A stretch of DNA of 64,000 nucleotides from Bacteroidia bacterium. GTDB taxonomy: Bacteria; Bacteroidota; Bacteroidia; B-17B0; Aurantibacillaceae. Both the position numbers and the translations under genes were made by a program. The notes beneath the pieces were generated by a model, which had not been told where the DNA came from, ran no database searches, and saw only the letters and a program-made list of their open reading frames with translations. This document shows, one piece after another, positions 8,826-17,319 of the stretch. The DNA lies in contig JAGNIU010000007.1 of the NCBI GenBank assembly GCA_018000995.1, positions 64,001 through 128,000 of the forward strand. Direction: 5' to 3'. Position 1 is the stretch's first letter, and each line of letters starts with the position of its first letter.

Positions 8826-10283
8826 TTATTCGGTTTTGATAATTTTAAAAGTACCGATTCGTGATGAATTCCTGATGGTTATGAAGTAAATACCCGAATG
8901 GAGACCCTCTAAACTAAGCTGAATTTTATCTGTTTTTATTGCCGTTTCTGATAACAATTGCCCAAAAGAATTGGAAATCAATATTGTGGAATTTTTGTAG
9001 TCACCCTCAATCTCAATATTAACTATTGAGCTGGTTAAGGTGGGGTAAACCTTATGATTAATATTTGTTTTAGAAACCGACTCGTTAATTCCGATAGCAC
9101 TCGATGCCCCGCTTAAATTTAAGCTATCAACTTTAATTAAATACACATCCGATAAATTAGACAAAAACCCTTTGGTGTAACCAACAAAAACAAAACCTTT
9201 ATCGCGTGTTTTTGCAACCGCAAATAATTCATCGTCTTCAACCGAACCGTATGCTGAAGCATTTACATAATTATTGTTATTGAAAAGCAAAACCATTGGT
9301 TCTAGCTTTCTGTTTCCGCTGGCGTGATAAGCGTTTTTTCTTACATATACAAAATCGTTATTCTTAAAATGGGCAAGGGCAACATATTGTTCATCGGCTA
9401 ATTTGTGATAAGTAAAAAAGTCTTCAAATAAAAAAGTTCCGGTTTCGCTAAGACCTAATAAATAAACACTTGTCGAGTCTAAACCAACTTGATCGTGACC
9501 CCCACACAAATAAAAATTTTTGCTAACAGGATTTTCTTTAATATCATTTAAAAATTGTTTGTTGTTGTTGCCGTACTTAATAGAGAGAACAGAATCACCT
9601 GCTAATCCCGTTTTAACTAACCAGCAATCACCTTTTACATCCCCCATACTTTTAGTTGTGCCTGCAAAAGCATATTGGTTATTGTAAGTAAGCACAAAGG
9701 ATTTAAATTCATCGTCTTCAGAACCTCCATAGGTTTTTTGCCATTGAAAATTTCCGTTCAAATCGGTTTTTACAATGTAAGCATCCATTTTACCGTAGCC
9801 GAAACTATAAGTGCTGCCGCCAATAATTAAACTATCTCCACCCGCAGTTGTTTTTACTGCATAAGCAAAATCCCAATCCAAGCCGCCATATGTTTTTTGC
9901 CAAATTAAATTACCAACTTTGTCAGTTCTTACCACCAGCATATCATAACCACCCGCCCCAAAAGAATTGGTATAACCTGCAATTACAAAACCTGAATCAG
10001 CTAATTGAATAATTGACTTACCAATATCATTATTAAACCCACCATACGATTTTTCCCAACGAACCCATCCCATGCTATCCACAAATGCTAAATAAACATC
10101 GCTGTTTCCATTGCCAAAACTTCCAGTCGATCCTGTAACTGCATACTGACCGTTTAAAGTTTGTAGTACGGCATAACCAATATCATGACCATAACCACCA
10201 AAGCGTGTGTAAAATTTTTGTGGTGCTTGTGCGTTTACACAAACAGTAACGAAAAATAATATGAAGAATAAATACTTTTTCAT
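8826..10283 (-). CDS. Secreted repeat protein with T9SS sorting domain
   Basis: A 485-residue secreted protein. The start is placed at the ATG at 10283, which gives MKKYLFFILFFVTVCVNAQ, a clean signal peptide; an upstream codon would overlap the previous gene. Residues about 25-370 contain repeats of about 55 residues, each with phrases such as WQKTYGG and FVIAGYTNSFGAGGYD, probably a beta-propeller. The last about 75 residues, from VYPTLTSS to GTFKIIKTE, form a type A T9SS C-terminal domain. It should be exported by PorP/GldKLMN and attached or released at the surface. It is the last gene of an operon with the DUF5723 protein (1-base gap) and a lipoprotein. No enzymatic motif is seen. Confidence 0.88.
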   Translation of the reverse strand: MKKYLFFILFFVTVCVNAQAPQKFYTRFGGYGHDIGYAVLQTLNGQYAVTGSTGSFGNGNSDVYLAFVDSMGWVRWEKSYGGFNNDIGKSIIQLADSGFVIAGYTNSFGAGGYDMLVVRTDKVGNLIWQKTYGGLDWDFAYAVKTTAGGDSLIIGGSTYSFGYGKMDAYIVKTDLNGNFQWQKTYGGSEDDEFKSFVLTYNNQYAFAGTTKSMGDVKGDCWLVKTGLAGDSVLSIKYGNNNKQFLNDIKENPVSKNFYLCGGHDQVGLDSTSVYLLGLSETGTFLFEDFFTYHKLADEQYVALAHFKNNDFVYVRKNAYHASGNRKLEPMVLLFNNNNYVNASAYGSVEDDELFAVAKTRDKGFVFVGYTKGFLSNLSDVYLIKVDSLNLSGASSAIGINESVSKTNINHKVYPTLTSSIVNIEIEGDYKNSTILISNSFGQLLSETAIKTDKIQLSLEGLHSGIYFITIRNSSRIGTFKIIKTE

Positions 10284-10284
10284 C

Positions 10285-11538
10285 TTATTTAAATTTTTTG
10301 GCAATGCTAAAGTAAGCGCCTTGTCCGTAAGTTTGTTTTGGTAAAATATAACCTTGTAAACTATTACTACCTAATTTTACAAACCAATTTCTATTATTGT
10401 AAACTAAACCAATACCGGTATTTAAACGAGCATAACCACCGTAACCAACATGTAAGCTAATTGTAAATCTGTTTGCAATTTTATATTCAGGTTCAATAAA
10501 AACATAAGGTTTGTAATTAGCATGAAATATATATCTGAATCCGGTATTTAAAGCGAATTGCCTGCTAAAATAAATTTTATTGATCATAATCAAATTAGTA
10601 GGAATATTGGTATTGAATTCTTCCTGACGTGCATTCGTTGCTTTGCGGATAACGCTGTCGGTATTTACTTTTTGTAATGTTGAATCTTTTAAATCCAAAA
10701 TATTATTAATGTGATAGCCATCAAACTTTAGAACGGAATCACTACTGTATTGTACACTTTTTTCCGACCAATGTATAAATCCAATATTGTTAGCGTTTAC
10801 CGTTAAAACACTTTGTCGGCCAATTCTGCTTTTATAAGGGGTTTCAAAAAATATGTCGGCACTGGCACCTATACCGTTAAACGTCCATATATTTTTTTTT
10901 GTTGAAGTATCACTTATTGCCATATTAAAATTGGAATTGAAAATTAACTCTGTACCATCGGCATTAGTGTACAAAGATGAATTCTCATTCGCTTTAATAT
11001 AAAATAACTGTTCGCCTTTTAGAAATGAAACAGAGATGCCAATTTTAGCTGTTGAATCTACCTGATGCATAATAACGCCAAATTTTATTTCCTGAAAACG
11101 TAAGGCGTTAATGTTGGTGCCGCTGAAATTGGCCGTTTTATCTAAGAAAGGTTTGTTTCCATAAAGTACCAATTGATAAAAATCTTTTGTGTAAGTGGCA
11201 TTTAATATTTCCTGATTCTTTATACCAATTAAAAAATCGAATTTCGATGTTCCTGCAACAAATAAACTGATGTCGTAATTAAGATTAATGCCCAATTGAT
11301 TATACCCACGCATTTTATTCAGGGCATTATCTTTCATTTTTTTGTCTATATGTCCGCCAAACAAAAATTTATTCATCATGGCGTTTTGAATGCCATTAGA
11401 ACCCACTTCGTAATCTGCATTTAAAGAAACACTTCTTCCGGTACTTTCGTAATTAAGAAATTCGCTATTGTACTGTGACTTTGCCACAGTAGCAAATAAA
11501 CCAAGCCATAGAAGTATAAGATGATATTGCTTTAGCAT
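10285..11538 (-). CDS. DUF5723-like outer-membrane protein
   Basis: A 417-residue protein with a signal peptide (to about VAKSQ). The rest is rich in alternating aromatic and polar strands and ends with GAYFSIAKKFK, like an outer-membrane barrel. The N-terminal part ('FLNYESTGRSVSLNADYEVG') and overall length fit the DUF5723 family of Bacteroidota, which I assign with moderate confidence. It sits between a lipoprotein gene (2-base gap upstream) and a T9SS cargo gene (1-base gap downstream), so the three are co-expressed. The barrel may anchor or help display the cargo at the surface, which is inference from context only. Confidence 0.75.
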   Translation of the reverse strand: MLKQYHLILLWLGLFATVAKSQYNSEFLNYESTGRSVSLNADYEVGSNGIQNAMMNKFLFGGHIDKKMKDNALNKMRGYNQLGINLNYDISLFVAGTSKFDFLIGIKNQEILNATYTKDFYQLVLYGNKPFLDKTANFSGTNINALRFQEIKFGVIMHQVDSTAKIGISVSFLKGEQLFYIKANENSSLYTNADGTELIFNSNFNMAISDTSTKKNIWTFNGIGASADIFFETPYKSRIGRQSVLTVNANNIGFIHWSEKSVQYSSDSVLKFDGYHINNILDLKDSTLQKVNTDSVIRKATNARQEEFNTNIPTNLIMINKIYFSRQFALNTGFRYIFHANYKPYVFIEPEYKIANRFTISLHVGYGGYARLNTGIGLVYNNRNWFVKLGSNSLQGYILPKQTYGQGAYFSIAKKFK

Positions 11539-11540
11539 GA

Positions 11541-13142
11541 TTATTTTTTTCCGGCTTTGTAATTAACATCCAGACTTAAAATTAAGTCGAGATTATAAGA
11601 ATCTAATAATTTAATATCAGGTGGCTGAGGAGGTAAATTAAATTGTGACACAAATTTTATGAATTTGCATTGCTTAAGGTTTTGAAGTTTCGGTTGAGTT
11701 AAATTAATTTTTAGCTCGGTGTAATTAGCTTGTATCACAATGTTATTAATATCAACTGTACCTTCTTTTATAATGTTACCCGGAACGTTAAACAACGAAT
11801 CAATAATTTGTTCCTGTTCGTTTAAAATATAACCTTGTAATACGGCATTAAACGGAAAGCCGTTGGTGCATTGTAAAACAATATCGCCATAATTAATATT
11901 ATCAATTTGTTTAATGCTTGTTAAATCGATAGCGCTTTTTGAAACGAGTTTAAAATAATCGGCGCGTATTTGAAGGGGCATATCCACATCGGCATAAATA
12001 TCAATTCCTGTATTTAAAAAAGCAAAATCATTGGAAGCGGAAATATTTCCAAAAGGGTTAACGATTATTTTACCTTGATAAGTTAAAAAATCAGGCAGGT
12101 TTTCTAAAAATGGTTCAAGATTTGAATTTAAAGTATTAACAGAAACCGTTTTTATAGAAGGGAAAACAGGATTAGAGAAATTAGTTGTTTTTCCTGCTTT
12201 GTTGATATTGATGTTAGATAAACCGGATGCGTTAAGTGTTACCGCTGTGCTGCTTAAAGTGTTTACAGATTTAATATTGCTTAACTGAGCATTAATATCA
12301 ACACCAAATTCATTAACAATTTTAAAATTGATATAGGCTGAGTTGATTTGAAAATTACTAATCTGTAAATTATTACTGATGTTTAAAGCCACAGAATCAT
12401 AAGGCAAATCAATATTCTGCTGACCAAAATAACCCTCTACGTAATAAGGAACTAAATCTTTGTAAGAAATTTCTGTTTTTACACCTTGTCCGCCTCTGAT
12501 AGTATCTGCTTGGGCTGTAGCCGGTACTTTAACATCAATAACCTGTACTAACGAATTAACTTTATTAAGAGGAATACCGTTTAACTTTACCGAATAACCA
12601 CTAAGATCGTAATACTTTACGCTATTATTAGTTCCGGGATTAACAGTTTCGTTAATCGTAAATGGTAATCCGTATTTGGTAGTGTAAGGTAGTACTAAAG
12701 TAAAAGCTAATGGTTGTGTATAGGTATTGCTATAGACCATTTTTAGCTGACCATTATTAATGATTGCAGTTTTTAATTCAACACCATTATTAATAGCAAA
12801 ATTAATTTCCTGAGTTTGTGGGAAAGAAGGAATACTGTTGCCCGGGGGTAAAAACAATTTTGAACCTACAGGCATTGTAAACTCATAATTCAAAATAGTA
12901 TCCGGTATTTGAACTAATGAATCTAATTGAAAACCTGCAATTTTTTTCGAGAAAGCTAAATGTAATAATCCTGTTGGGTCGGTTTGAAATAAAGTATCGC
13001 TAAAAAAATTCTTAATGTTTAGTTTACTCCGAGCAATAGGTGCTTCAATATCTACATCCCAATCGGTTTCAAAAGATTTGCGGCATGATGGTATAGCCAC
13101 AAGAATGAGAAGAAAGAGGCTTATTTTGAGAATGAAGCGCAT
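11541..13142 (-). CDS. Large lipoprotein of unknown function
   Basis: A 533-residue lipoprotein. The signal peptide ends in a lipobox, AIPSC, with lipidated C20. The mature part is rich in beta-strand sequence with repeated N/L/I and T/S and no recognised catalytic motif. Phrases such as TDPTGLLHLAFSKKIAGF near the N-terminus are seen in conserved but unnamed Bacteroidota lipoproteins. It is the first gene of the operon with the DUF5723-like barrel and the T9SS cargo protein. A TATATTTG element ends 5 bases before the ATG, so the mRNA may lack a leader. Function is unknown; a surface complex with the next two products is inferred. Confidence 0.78.
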   Translation of the reverse strand: MRFILKISLFLLILVAIPSCRKSFETDWDVDIEAPIARSKLNIKNFFSDTLFQTDPTGLLHLAFSKKIAGFQLDSLVQIPDTILNYEFTMPVGSKLFLPPGNSIPSFPQTQEINFAINNGVELKTAIINNGQLKMVYSNTYTQPLAFTLVLPYTTKYGLPFTINETVNPGTNNSVKYYDLSGYSVKLNGIPLNKVNSLVQVIDVKVPATAQADTIRGGQGVKTEISYKDLVPYYVEGYFGQQNIDLPYDSVALNISNNLQISNFQINSAYINFKIVNEFGVDINAQLSNIKSVNTLSSTAVTLNASGLSNININKAGKTTNFSNPVFPSIKTVSVNTLNSNLEPFLENLPDFLTYQGKIIVNPFGNISASNDFAFLNTGIDIYADVDMPLQIRADYFKLVSKSAIDLTSIKQIDNINYGDIVLQCTNGFPFNAVLQGYILNEQEQIIDSLFNVPGNIIKEGTVDINNIVIQANYTELKINLTQPKLQNLKQCKFIKFVSQFNLPPQPPDIKLLDSYNLDLILSLDVNYKAGKK

Positions 13143-13146
13143 TATA

Positions 13147-13154
13147 CAAATATA
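13147..13154 (-). promoter_or_regulatory. TAnnTTTG promoter element, lipoprotein operon
   Basis: On the minus strand the bases read TATATTTG, an exact match to the Bacteroidota -7 element. Its last base lies 5 bases before the A of the ATG at 13142, so transcription should begin at or next to the start codon. No clear -33 TTG is present at the expected distance. Confidence 0.45.
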
Positions 13155-13281
13155 ACGATTTTTTCAGGCTAAAGGTTGGGTAAAGTCTTCATTAAAAGGT
13201 CATAAAACCTCACTTATATTAAATTATCCTCATTTTATCCAATACCTGTAAAGAAGCCCTTTAATTTCTTAAATTTATGTG

Positions 13282-14685
13282 ATGAAATTTTTACTCTCTA
13301 TTCTCGTTTTTCTTGGTTTTTCAGTTACGGTTAATTCACAAACCTTAAATTATTACTACGGTAACTTACATGCGCATACCGGTTATTCGGATGGAAATAA
13401 GGATGCATCTACAACGGGAGTATCTACACCATCGGCAAGTTATGCTTATGCAAAGCTTTCTCAGAATTTCGATTTTTTAGGAATTTCAGAGCATAATCAT
13501 TTTTCATCTACCAATAATCCCGGCATGCTTTTAGCTTTATATTCACAAGGTTTGGCTCAAGCTGCTGCTGCAACAACTCCCACTTTTTTATGTATGTTCG
13601 GAATGGAGTGGGGTGTAAGTACCCAAAGTTTTAGCGGACATTTATTAATTTATGGCTTTAATCAATTAATTGGTTGGGAAACGGTAAGCTCAGCACCTAA
13701 TTATGATATTTATAATGATAAATTAGATTACGACGGATTATTTAATAAGATAAAAAACAATCCAAATGCATTCAGTACGCTGGCTCATCCCGGAAGTACA
13801 GATTTTGGTAATCTTTCAAACACTTCTTATAGCCCGGCTAAAGATTCTGCTATAGTAGGAACTGTTTTTAGAAGTGGATTAGCATTAGATAATACAACAA
13901 CTTATGATGCTTATCCCGCAACAGATTATTCTTGGTATTACAGAAAGCTTTTGGCATTAGGTTATCATCTTGGTGCTTCTTACGATCACGATAATCACTA
14001 CACCAATTTTGGAAGAGGAAATGCCGGTCGTTTAGTAATTATGGCACCTTCTTTAACTGAAGCTAATTTAACTGCAGCCATGAAAGGCATGCATTTTTAC
14101 GCGAGTGAAGATTGGAATTGCCAAATGGATTTTAAGATTAACACTAGTATTATGGGTGATTCTACTTCCGGACTTGTACGCCCCACCATTAATTTTGTGC
14201 ATACTGATTTAGACGGGGAAACTGCTGATAGTATTAAAGTTTGGTCGGGAATAGAAGGAAGTGGTATTTACAGTACAGTGTCGAATGTTGTAAAATCATC
14301 AAACACTTTATCGTTTACTGATAATGCCATGATTCCGGGAACTAATAAATATTATTTTATTGAGGTAGTGCAAAATGATGGTGATAGAATTATTTCTTCT
14401 CCAATTTGGTATCGCTTAAGTAATTTTGCCGGTATTGAAGAACATAAAAATGATTTTACTTTTTTATTAGCACCAAATCCTGTAAACGGAATGCTGTATT
14501 TAAGCACCAGTTTAAAAGACGAATACACAGTTGAAATAATTGATATTAGCGGAAAAATTATTCACTCCGAAAAATTCAATAATGAAAACGCGAAATTATC
14601 TACCACAAACTTTGCAAGTGGTTTTTACACTGTGAAAATTAGCAACGGTAAAGTAATGCAGACCAAAAAATTGGTTATTGAATAG
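13282..14685 (+). CDS. Secreted PHP-type metallohydrolase with T9SS sorting domain
   Basis: A 467-residue secreted protein. The ATG at 13282 is preferred over the GTG just before it; it gives MKFLLSILVFLGFSVTVNSQ, a signal peptide. The mature part opens with a PHP-type metal motif, GNLHAHTGYSDG (H30, H32, D37), then GISEHNHFSS (E70, H71, H73), STLAHPGS and ASYDHDNHYTNFG, as in the CehA/McbA branch of PHP hydrolases. The last about 75 residues form a T9SS type A sorting domain (APNPVNGMLYLS ... TKKLVIE). PHP proteins cleave phosphoester or related bonds with two or three metals; the substrate here is unknown. The 3' end overlaps the stop of the convergent threonine aldolase gene by 11 bases. 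Confidence 0.88.
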   Translation: MKFLLSILVFLGFSVTVNSQTLNYYYGNLHAHTGYSDGNKDASTTGVSTPSASYAYAKLSQNFDFLGISEHNHFSSTNNPGMLLALYSQGLAQAAAATTPTFLCMFGMEWGVSTQSFSGHLLIYGFNQLIGWETVSSAPNYDIYNDKLDYDGLFNKIKNNPNAFSTLAHPGSTDFGNLSNTSYSPAKDSAIVGTVFRSGLALDNTTTYDAYPATDYSWYYRKLLALGYHLGASYDHDNHYTNFGRGNAGRLVIMAPSLTEANLTAAMKGMHFYASEDWNCQMDFKINTSIMGDSTSGLVRPTINFVHTDLDGETADSIKVWSGIEGSGIYSTVSNVVKSSNTLSFTDNAMIPGTNKYYFIEVVQNDGDRIISSPIWYRLSNFAGIEEHKNDFTFLLAPNPVNGMLYLSTSLKDEYTVEIIDISGKIIHSEKFNNENAKLSTTNFASGFYTVKISNGKVMQTKKLVIE

Positions 14686-15694
14686 ATTTCAGAACTTTTT
14701 CTAAGCGACCTAACATTTCATCTGTAAAATCTAAGTGCGTTACAAAACGAACGGTTTGTTTTCCGAAAGCTGCCATTTTAATATCGTTTTCCGCCAGTTT
14801 CTTTTCAAAATCCAGACTACTAATTTTAGGATTGATGTCAAAAATTAAAATGTTTGTATCTACAGGTAAAATAGAATCTACGTAAGGTAATTGCTTTAAT
14901 ATTTTTTCGATTTCCTTAGCACGTTTGTGGTCTTCTTTTAATCGCGATACATTGTTATCTAAAGCATAAATTCCAGCCGCAGCTAGAAAACCAGCTTGTC
15001 TCATTCCTCCGCCAAATACTTTTCTAATCTTTCTTCCTCTCTTAATAAATTCTTTTGTCCCCAATAAAACAGAACCCGCAGGCGTTCCTAATCCTTTGGA
15101 TAAACAAATAGAGATGCTATCAAATAATTCTCCGGTTTGTTGTGTGCTTTCTTTTGTCTCGGCTAATGCATTAAAAATACGCGCGCCATCTAAATGCAAA
15201 GCCAGTTTTTTGTCTTTACACAATTTCTGAATTGGCTTTACTTGTTCAATGTTATAATAAGAACCACCGGCTCTGTTCACTGTATTTTCTAAACTTACCA
15301 ATGAAGTTCTTGTTAACCAATCAAAATCTCCGTTGATACTGTTTTCAATTTGTGTTGCAGAAATTCTTCCTCTGTCACCCTGCATTAATTTAGCTTGTAC
15401 ACCTGAGTTAAAAGAAATACCACCACCTTCATAATTATAAATGTGAGAGTTTACATCGCAAATTAATTCATCTCCCGGTTGTGTGTGCGCTTTAATAGCA
15501 ATTTGGTTGGTCATAGTGCCGCTCGGACAAAACAATCCGGCTTCTTTTCCAAATAGTGCGGCTGATTTTTGTTCTAATTCAATTACAGTCGGGTCTTCAC
15601 CAAAAACATCATCACCAACTTTAGCGTTCATCATGGCGTCCATCATGGCCTTTGTCGGCTTCGTAACGGTGTCGCTTCTTAAGTCTATTATCAT
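14675..15694 (-). CDS. ltaE: Low-specificity L-threonine aldolase
   Basis: A 339-residue PLP enzyme that splits threonine or allo-threonine into glycine and acetaldehyde. The start MIIDLRSDTVTKPT is diagnostic for the family. Other landmarks are VGDDVFGEDPT, the aspartate that binds the PLP ring nitrogen in HLDGARIFNA (D169), and the Schiff-base lysine K200 in ICLSKGLGTPAGSVL, followed by RKVFGGGMRQAG. Length is usual for the family. The enzyme is cytosolic. The region directly before the start holds a pair of inverted repeats (15696-15807) rather than a recognisable promoter. Confidence 0.95.
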   Translation of the reverse strand: MIIDLRSDTVTKPTKAMMDAMMNAKVGDDVFGEDPTVIELEQKSAALFGKEAGLFCPSGTMTNQIAIKAHTQPGDELICDVNSHIYNYEGGGISFNSGVQAKLMQGDRGRISATQIENSINGDFDWLTRTSLVSLENTVNRAGGSYYNIEQVKPIQKLCKDKKLALHLDGARIFNALAETKESTQQTGELFDSISICLSKGLGTPAGSVLLGTKEFIKRGRKIRKVFGGGMRQAGFLAAAGIYALDNNVSRLKEDHKRAKEIEKILKQLPYVDSILPVDTNILIFDINPKISSLDFEKKLAENDIKMAAFGKQTVRFVTHLDFTDEMLGRLEKVLKSIQ

Positions 15695-15695
15695 A

Positions 15696-15807
15696 GGGTT
15701 ATAAGGTTATTGGTTATAAAGTTATTGGTTAAAAAGCTCAAAATATTGGTTTATAAACTATTTGTATAAAAAAATCCAATAACTGATAACTCATAACCCT
15801 ATAACTT
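15696..15807. repeat. Intergenic inverted/direct repeat between ltaE and OMT gene
   Basis: The left part (15696-15730) contains ggttataaggttattgg and a second near copy, ggttataaagttattgg. The right part (15775-15807) carries the complement, ccaataactgataactcat then aaccctataac. Together they form a loose, AT-rich inverted repeat covering the whole gap. No ORF lies here. It looks like a non-coding interspersed repeat of the host genome, but copy number cannot be judged from one window. Confidence 0.5.
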
Positions 15808-15809
15808 TT

Positions 15810-16451
15810 TTACTTCTTCATCATCAACATCAATCCATCTCTTACAGGCAACAATAAATTTGTTACGCGCTTATCTCCATTTACTTTTTTATTAAAATCG
15901 TGAATGGCTTTTGTATCTACATCCATTTCGTTTTCGGGCATCACCACTTTCCCGCTCCATAAAACATTATCTGTAATAATTAACCCGCCCTTTTTTACTT
16001 TGTCAATTATTAAGTCAAAATACAAAGCGTAATTACGTTTATCAGCATCAATAAAAACAATATCAAAGGTTTGTGTTAGAGTAGGGATTAGTTTGGTAGC
16101 ATCACCTGCTTTTAATTCAATTTGCTTTGCATAAGCAGAGCGCTGAAAGTATTTTGAAGCCATGATATTGGTTTCTTCGTTCGGGTCAATAGTAATTAAT
16201 TTCCCTTCAGGTTGCAATCCTTCAGCTAAGCAAAGTGCCGAATAACCGGTATAAGTTCCAATTTCAAGAATGTTTTTTGGGGAAGCGAGTTTGGAGATAA
16301 AACTTAATACACGTCCTTGTAAATGGCCGCTAAGCATTCGGGGCGATAAAGCCTTTAAATGTGTTTCGCGGTTTAATTCGTTTAATAAAGGGGATTCTGC
16401 TTCGCTGTGTTGTTCGCTGTAATTACTTATGGCTTCACTTATAAATTCCAT
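15810..16451 (-). CDS. Class I SAM-dependent O-methyltransferase
   Basis: A 213-residue methyltransferase of the COMT/caffeoyl-CoA type. The SAM-binding motif is ILEIGTYTGYSALCLAEGL, followed by LITIDPNEE. The metal-binding region is VFIDADKRNY and IITDNVLWSGKV. The substrate is unknown and is probably a catechol-like small molecule. I place the start at the ATG at 16451, not the TTG two codons upstream, because that TTG is inside a strong TAnnTTTG promoter element. The upstream zinc-ribbon gene on the same strand ends in a terminator, so this gene has its own promoter. Confidence 0.92.
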   Translation of the reverse strand: MEFISEAISNYSEQHSEAESPLLNELNRETHLKALSPRMLSGHLQGRVLSFISKLASPKNILEIGTYTGYSALCLAEGLQPEGKLITIDPNEETNIMASKYFQRSAYAKQIELKAGDATKLIPTLTQTFDIVFIDADKRNYALYFDLIIDKVKKGGLIITDNVLWSGKVVMPENEMDVDTKAIHDFNKKVNGDKRVTNLLLPVRDGLMLMMKK

Positions 16452-16454
16452 AAT

Positions 16455-16485
16455 CAAACCTACATTTTTTATTTATAAATCTCAA
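16455..16485 (-). promoter_or_regulatory. Promoter TTG-N20-TAGGTTTG for the O-methyltransferase
   Basis: On the minus strand TTG (16485-16483) and TAGGTTTG (16462-16455) are 20 bases apart, a full match to the Bacteroidota -33/-7 promoter. The -7 element ends 4 bases before the ATG at 16451, so the transcript should start on or beside the start codon. Confidence 0.6.
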
Positions 16486-16498
16486 GTTAAACCCAAAC

Positions 16499-16524
16499 AA
16501 AAACCCCGACTTTCGGTCGGGGTT
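16499..16524 (-). terminator. Intrinsic terminator after the zinc-ribbon gene
   Basis: Arms aaccccgac (16502-16510) and gtcggggtt (16516-16524) form a perfect 9-base stem with a 5-base loop. Read on the minus strand it is followed by a run of T and then GTTTGGG. It lies 20 bases past the stop of the gene at 16544. Confidence 0.85.
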
Positions 16525-16543
16525 CTGATATTTTAAAATTTGA

Positions 16544-17317
16544 TTATTGAGCTACTTGTTGTTCGTCAGGAATAATTGTTCCGTCAACTAAAACACGTCC
16601 GCAATGTTCGCAAACAATAATTTTTTTGTTTGTACGGATGTCTAACTGACGCTGAGGTGGGATTTTGTTATAACAACCACCGCAAGCATCACGATCAACA
16701 GTAACAACTGCTAAACCGTTACGGGTGTTAGAGCGGATACGTTTGTATGCATTTAATAAACGGTCTTCAATTTTTGCAGCAGCAGCTTCTGATTCTTTTA
16801 ATAAATCAACTTCTTCTTTTTCAGTTTCTGCAATAATTTCATCAAGCTCACCTTTTTTTACTTTAAGGTCTTTAGTACGCTCTTCAAATTCAGTTTTAGA
16901 TTTCTCTAATAAATCTGATTTTAAAGCAACGCCAGCTTTAGCTTCTTTAGTACGTTTTTCAGCTAACTGAATTTCCAAATTTTGGAATTCAATTTCTTTA
17001 GTGATAGCATCGTACTCACGGTTGTTACGTACTTTACCTTGCTGTGCTTCGTATTTTTTAATGTTAGCCTGAAAATCTTTAATGGCTTGTTTCTTCTCGT
17101 TAATTTGATTTTCTAACTCCTCTACCTCTGTAGTAACATTGTTTAAACGGGTTTCTAAACCTGTAACAATATCTTCAAGATCACTAACTTCTAAAGGTAA
17201 CTCACCACGTATAGTACGAAGACGGTCGATTTTAGAGTCAATAAGTTGTAATTCGTAAAGAGAACGCAATTTTCCTTCAATGGAAGCGTCGATTTTTTCT
17301 TTAATTTTTGCGCACAT
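16544..17317 (-). CDS. Coiled-coil C4 zinc-ribbon protein (CT398-like)
   Basis: A 257-residue cytosolic protein. Residues about 15-190 form a long charged coiled-coil hairpin. The C-terminus is a zinc ribbon with C212, C215, C236 and C239 (ACGGCYNKIPPQ ... IIVCEHCGRVL). This is the widespread family related to chlamydial CT398, which has been linked to secretion and flagellar or sigma-54 partners in some bacteria; its general role is unsettled. It starts 2 bases after the nif3-like gene, a pairing kept in many bacteria, so the two are likely one operon read from the promoter at 18419-18446. Confidence 0.9.
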   Translation of the reverse strand: MCAKIKEKIDASIEGKLRSLYELQLIDSKIDRLRTIRGELPLEVSDLEDIVTGLETRLNNVTTEVEELENQINEKKQAIKDFQANIKKYEAQQGKVRNNREYDAITKEIEFQNLEIQLAEKRTKEAKAGVALKSDLLEKSKTEFEERTKDLKVKKGELDEIIAETEKEEVDLLKESEAAAAKIEDRLLNAYKRIRSNTRNGLAVVTVDRDACGGCYNKIPPQRQLDIRTNKKIIVCEHCGRVLVDGTIIPDEQQVAQ

Positions 17318-17319
17318 AG

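Noticed and set aside
16452..16457. TTG start of the O-methyltransferase
   Set aside because: The TTG belongs to the TAGGTTTG promoter element; the ATG two codons later is better.
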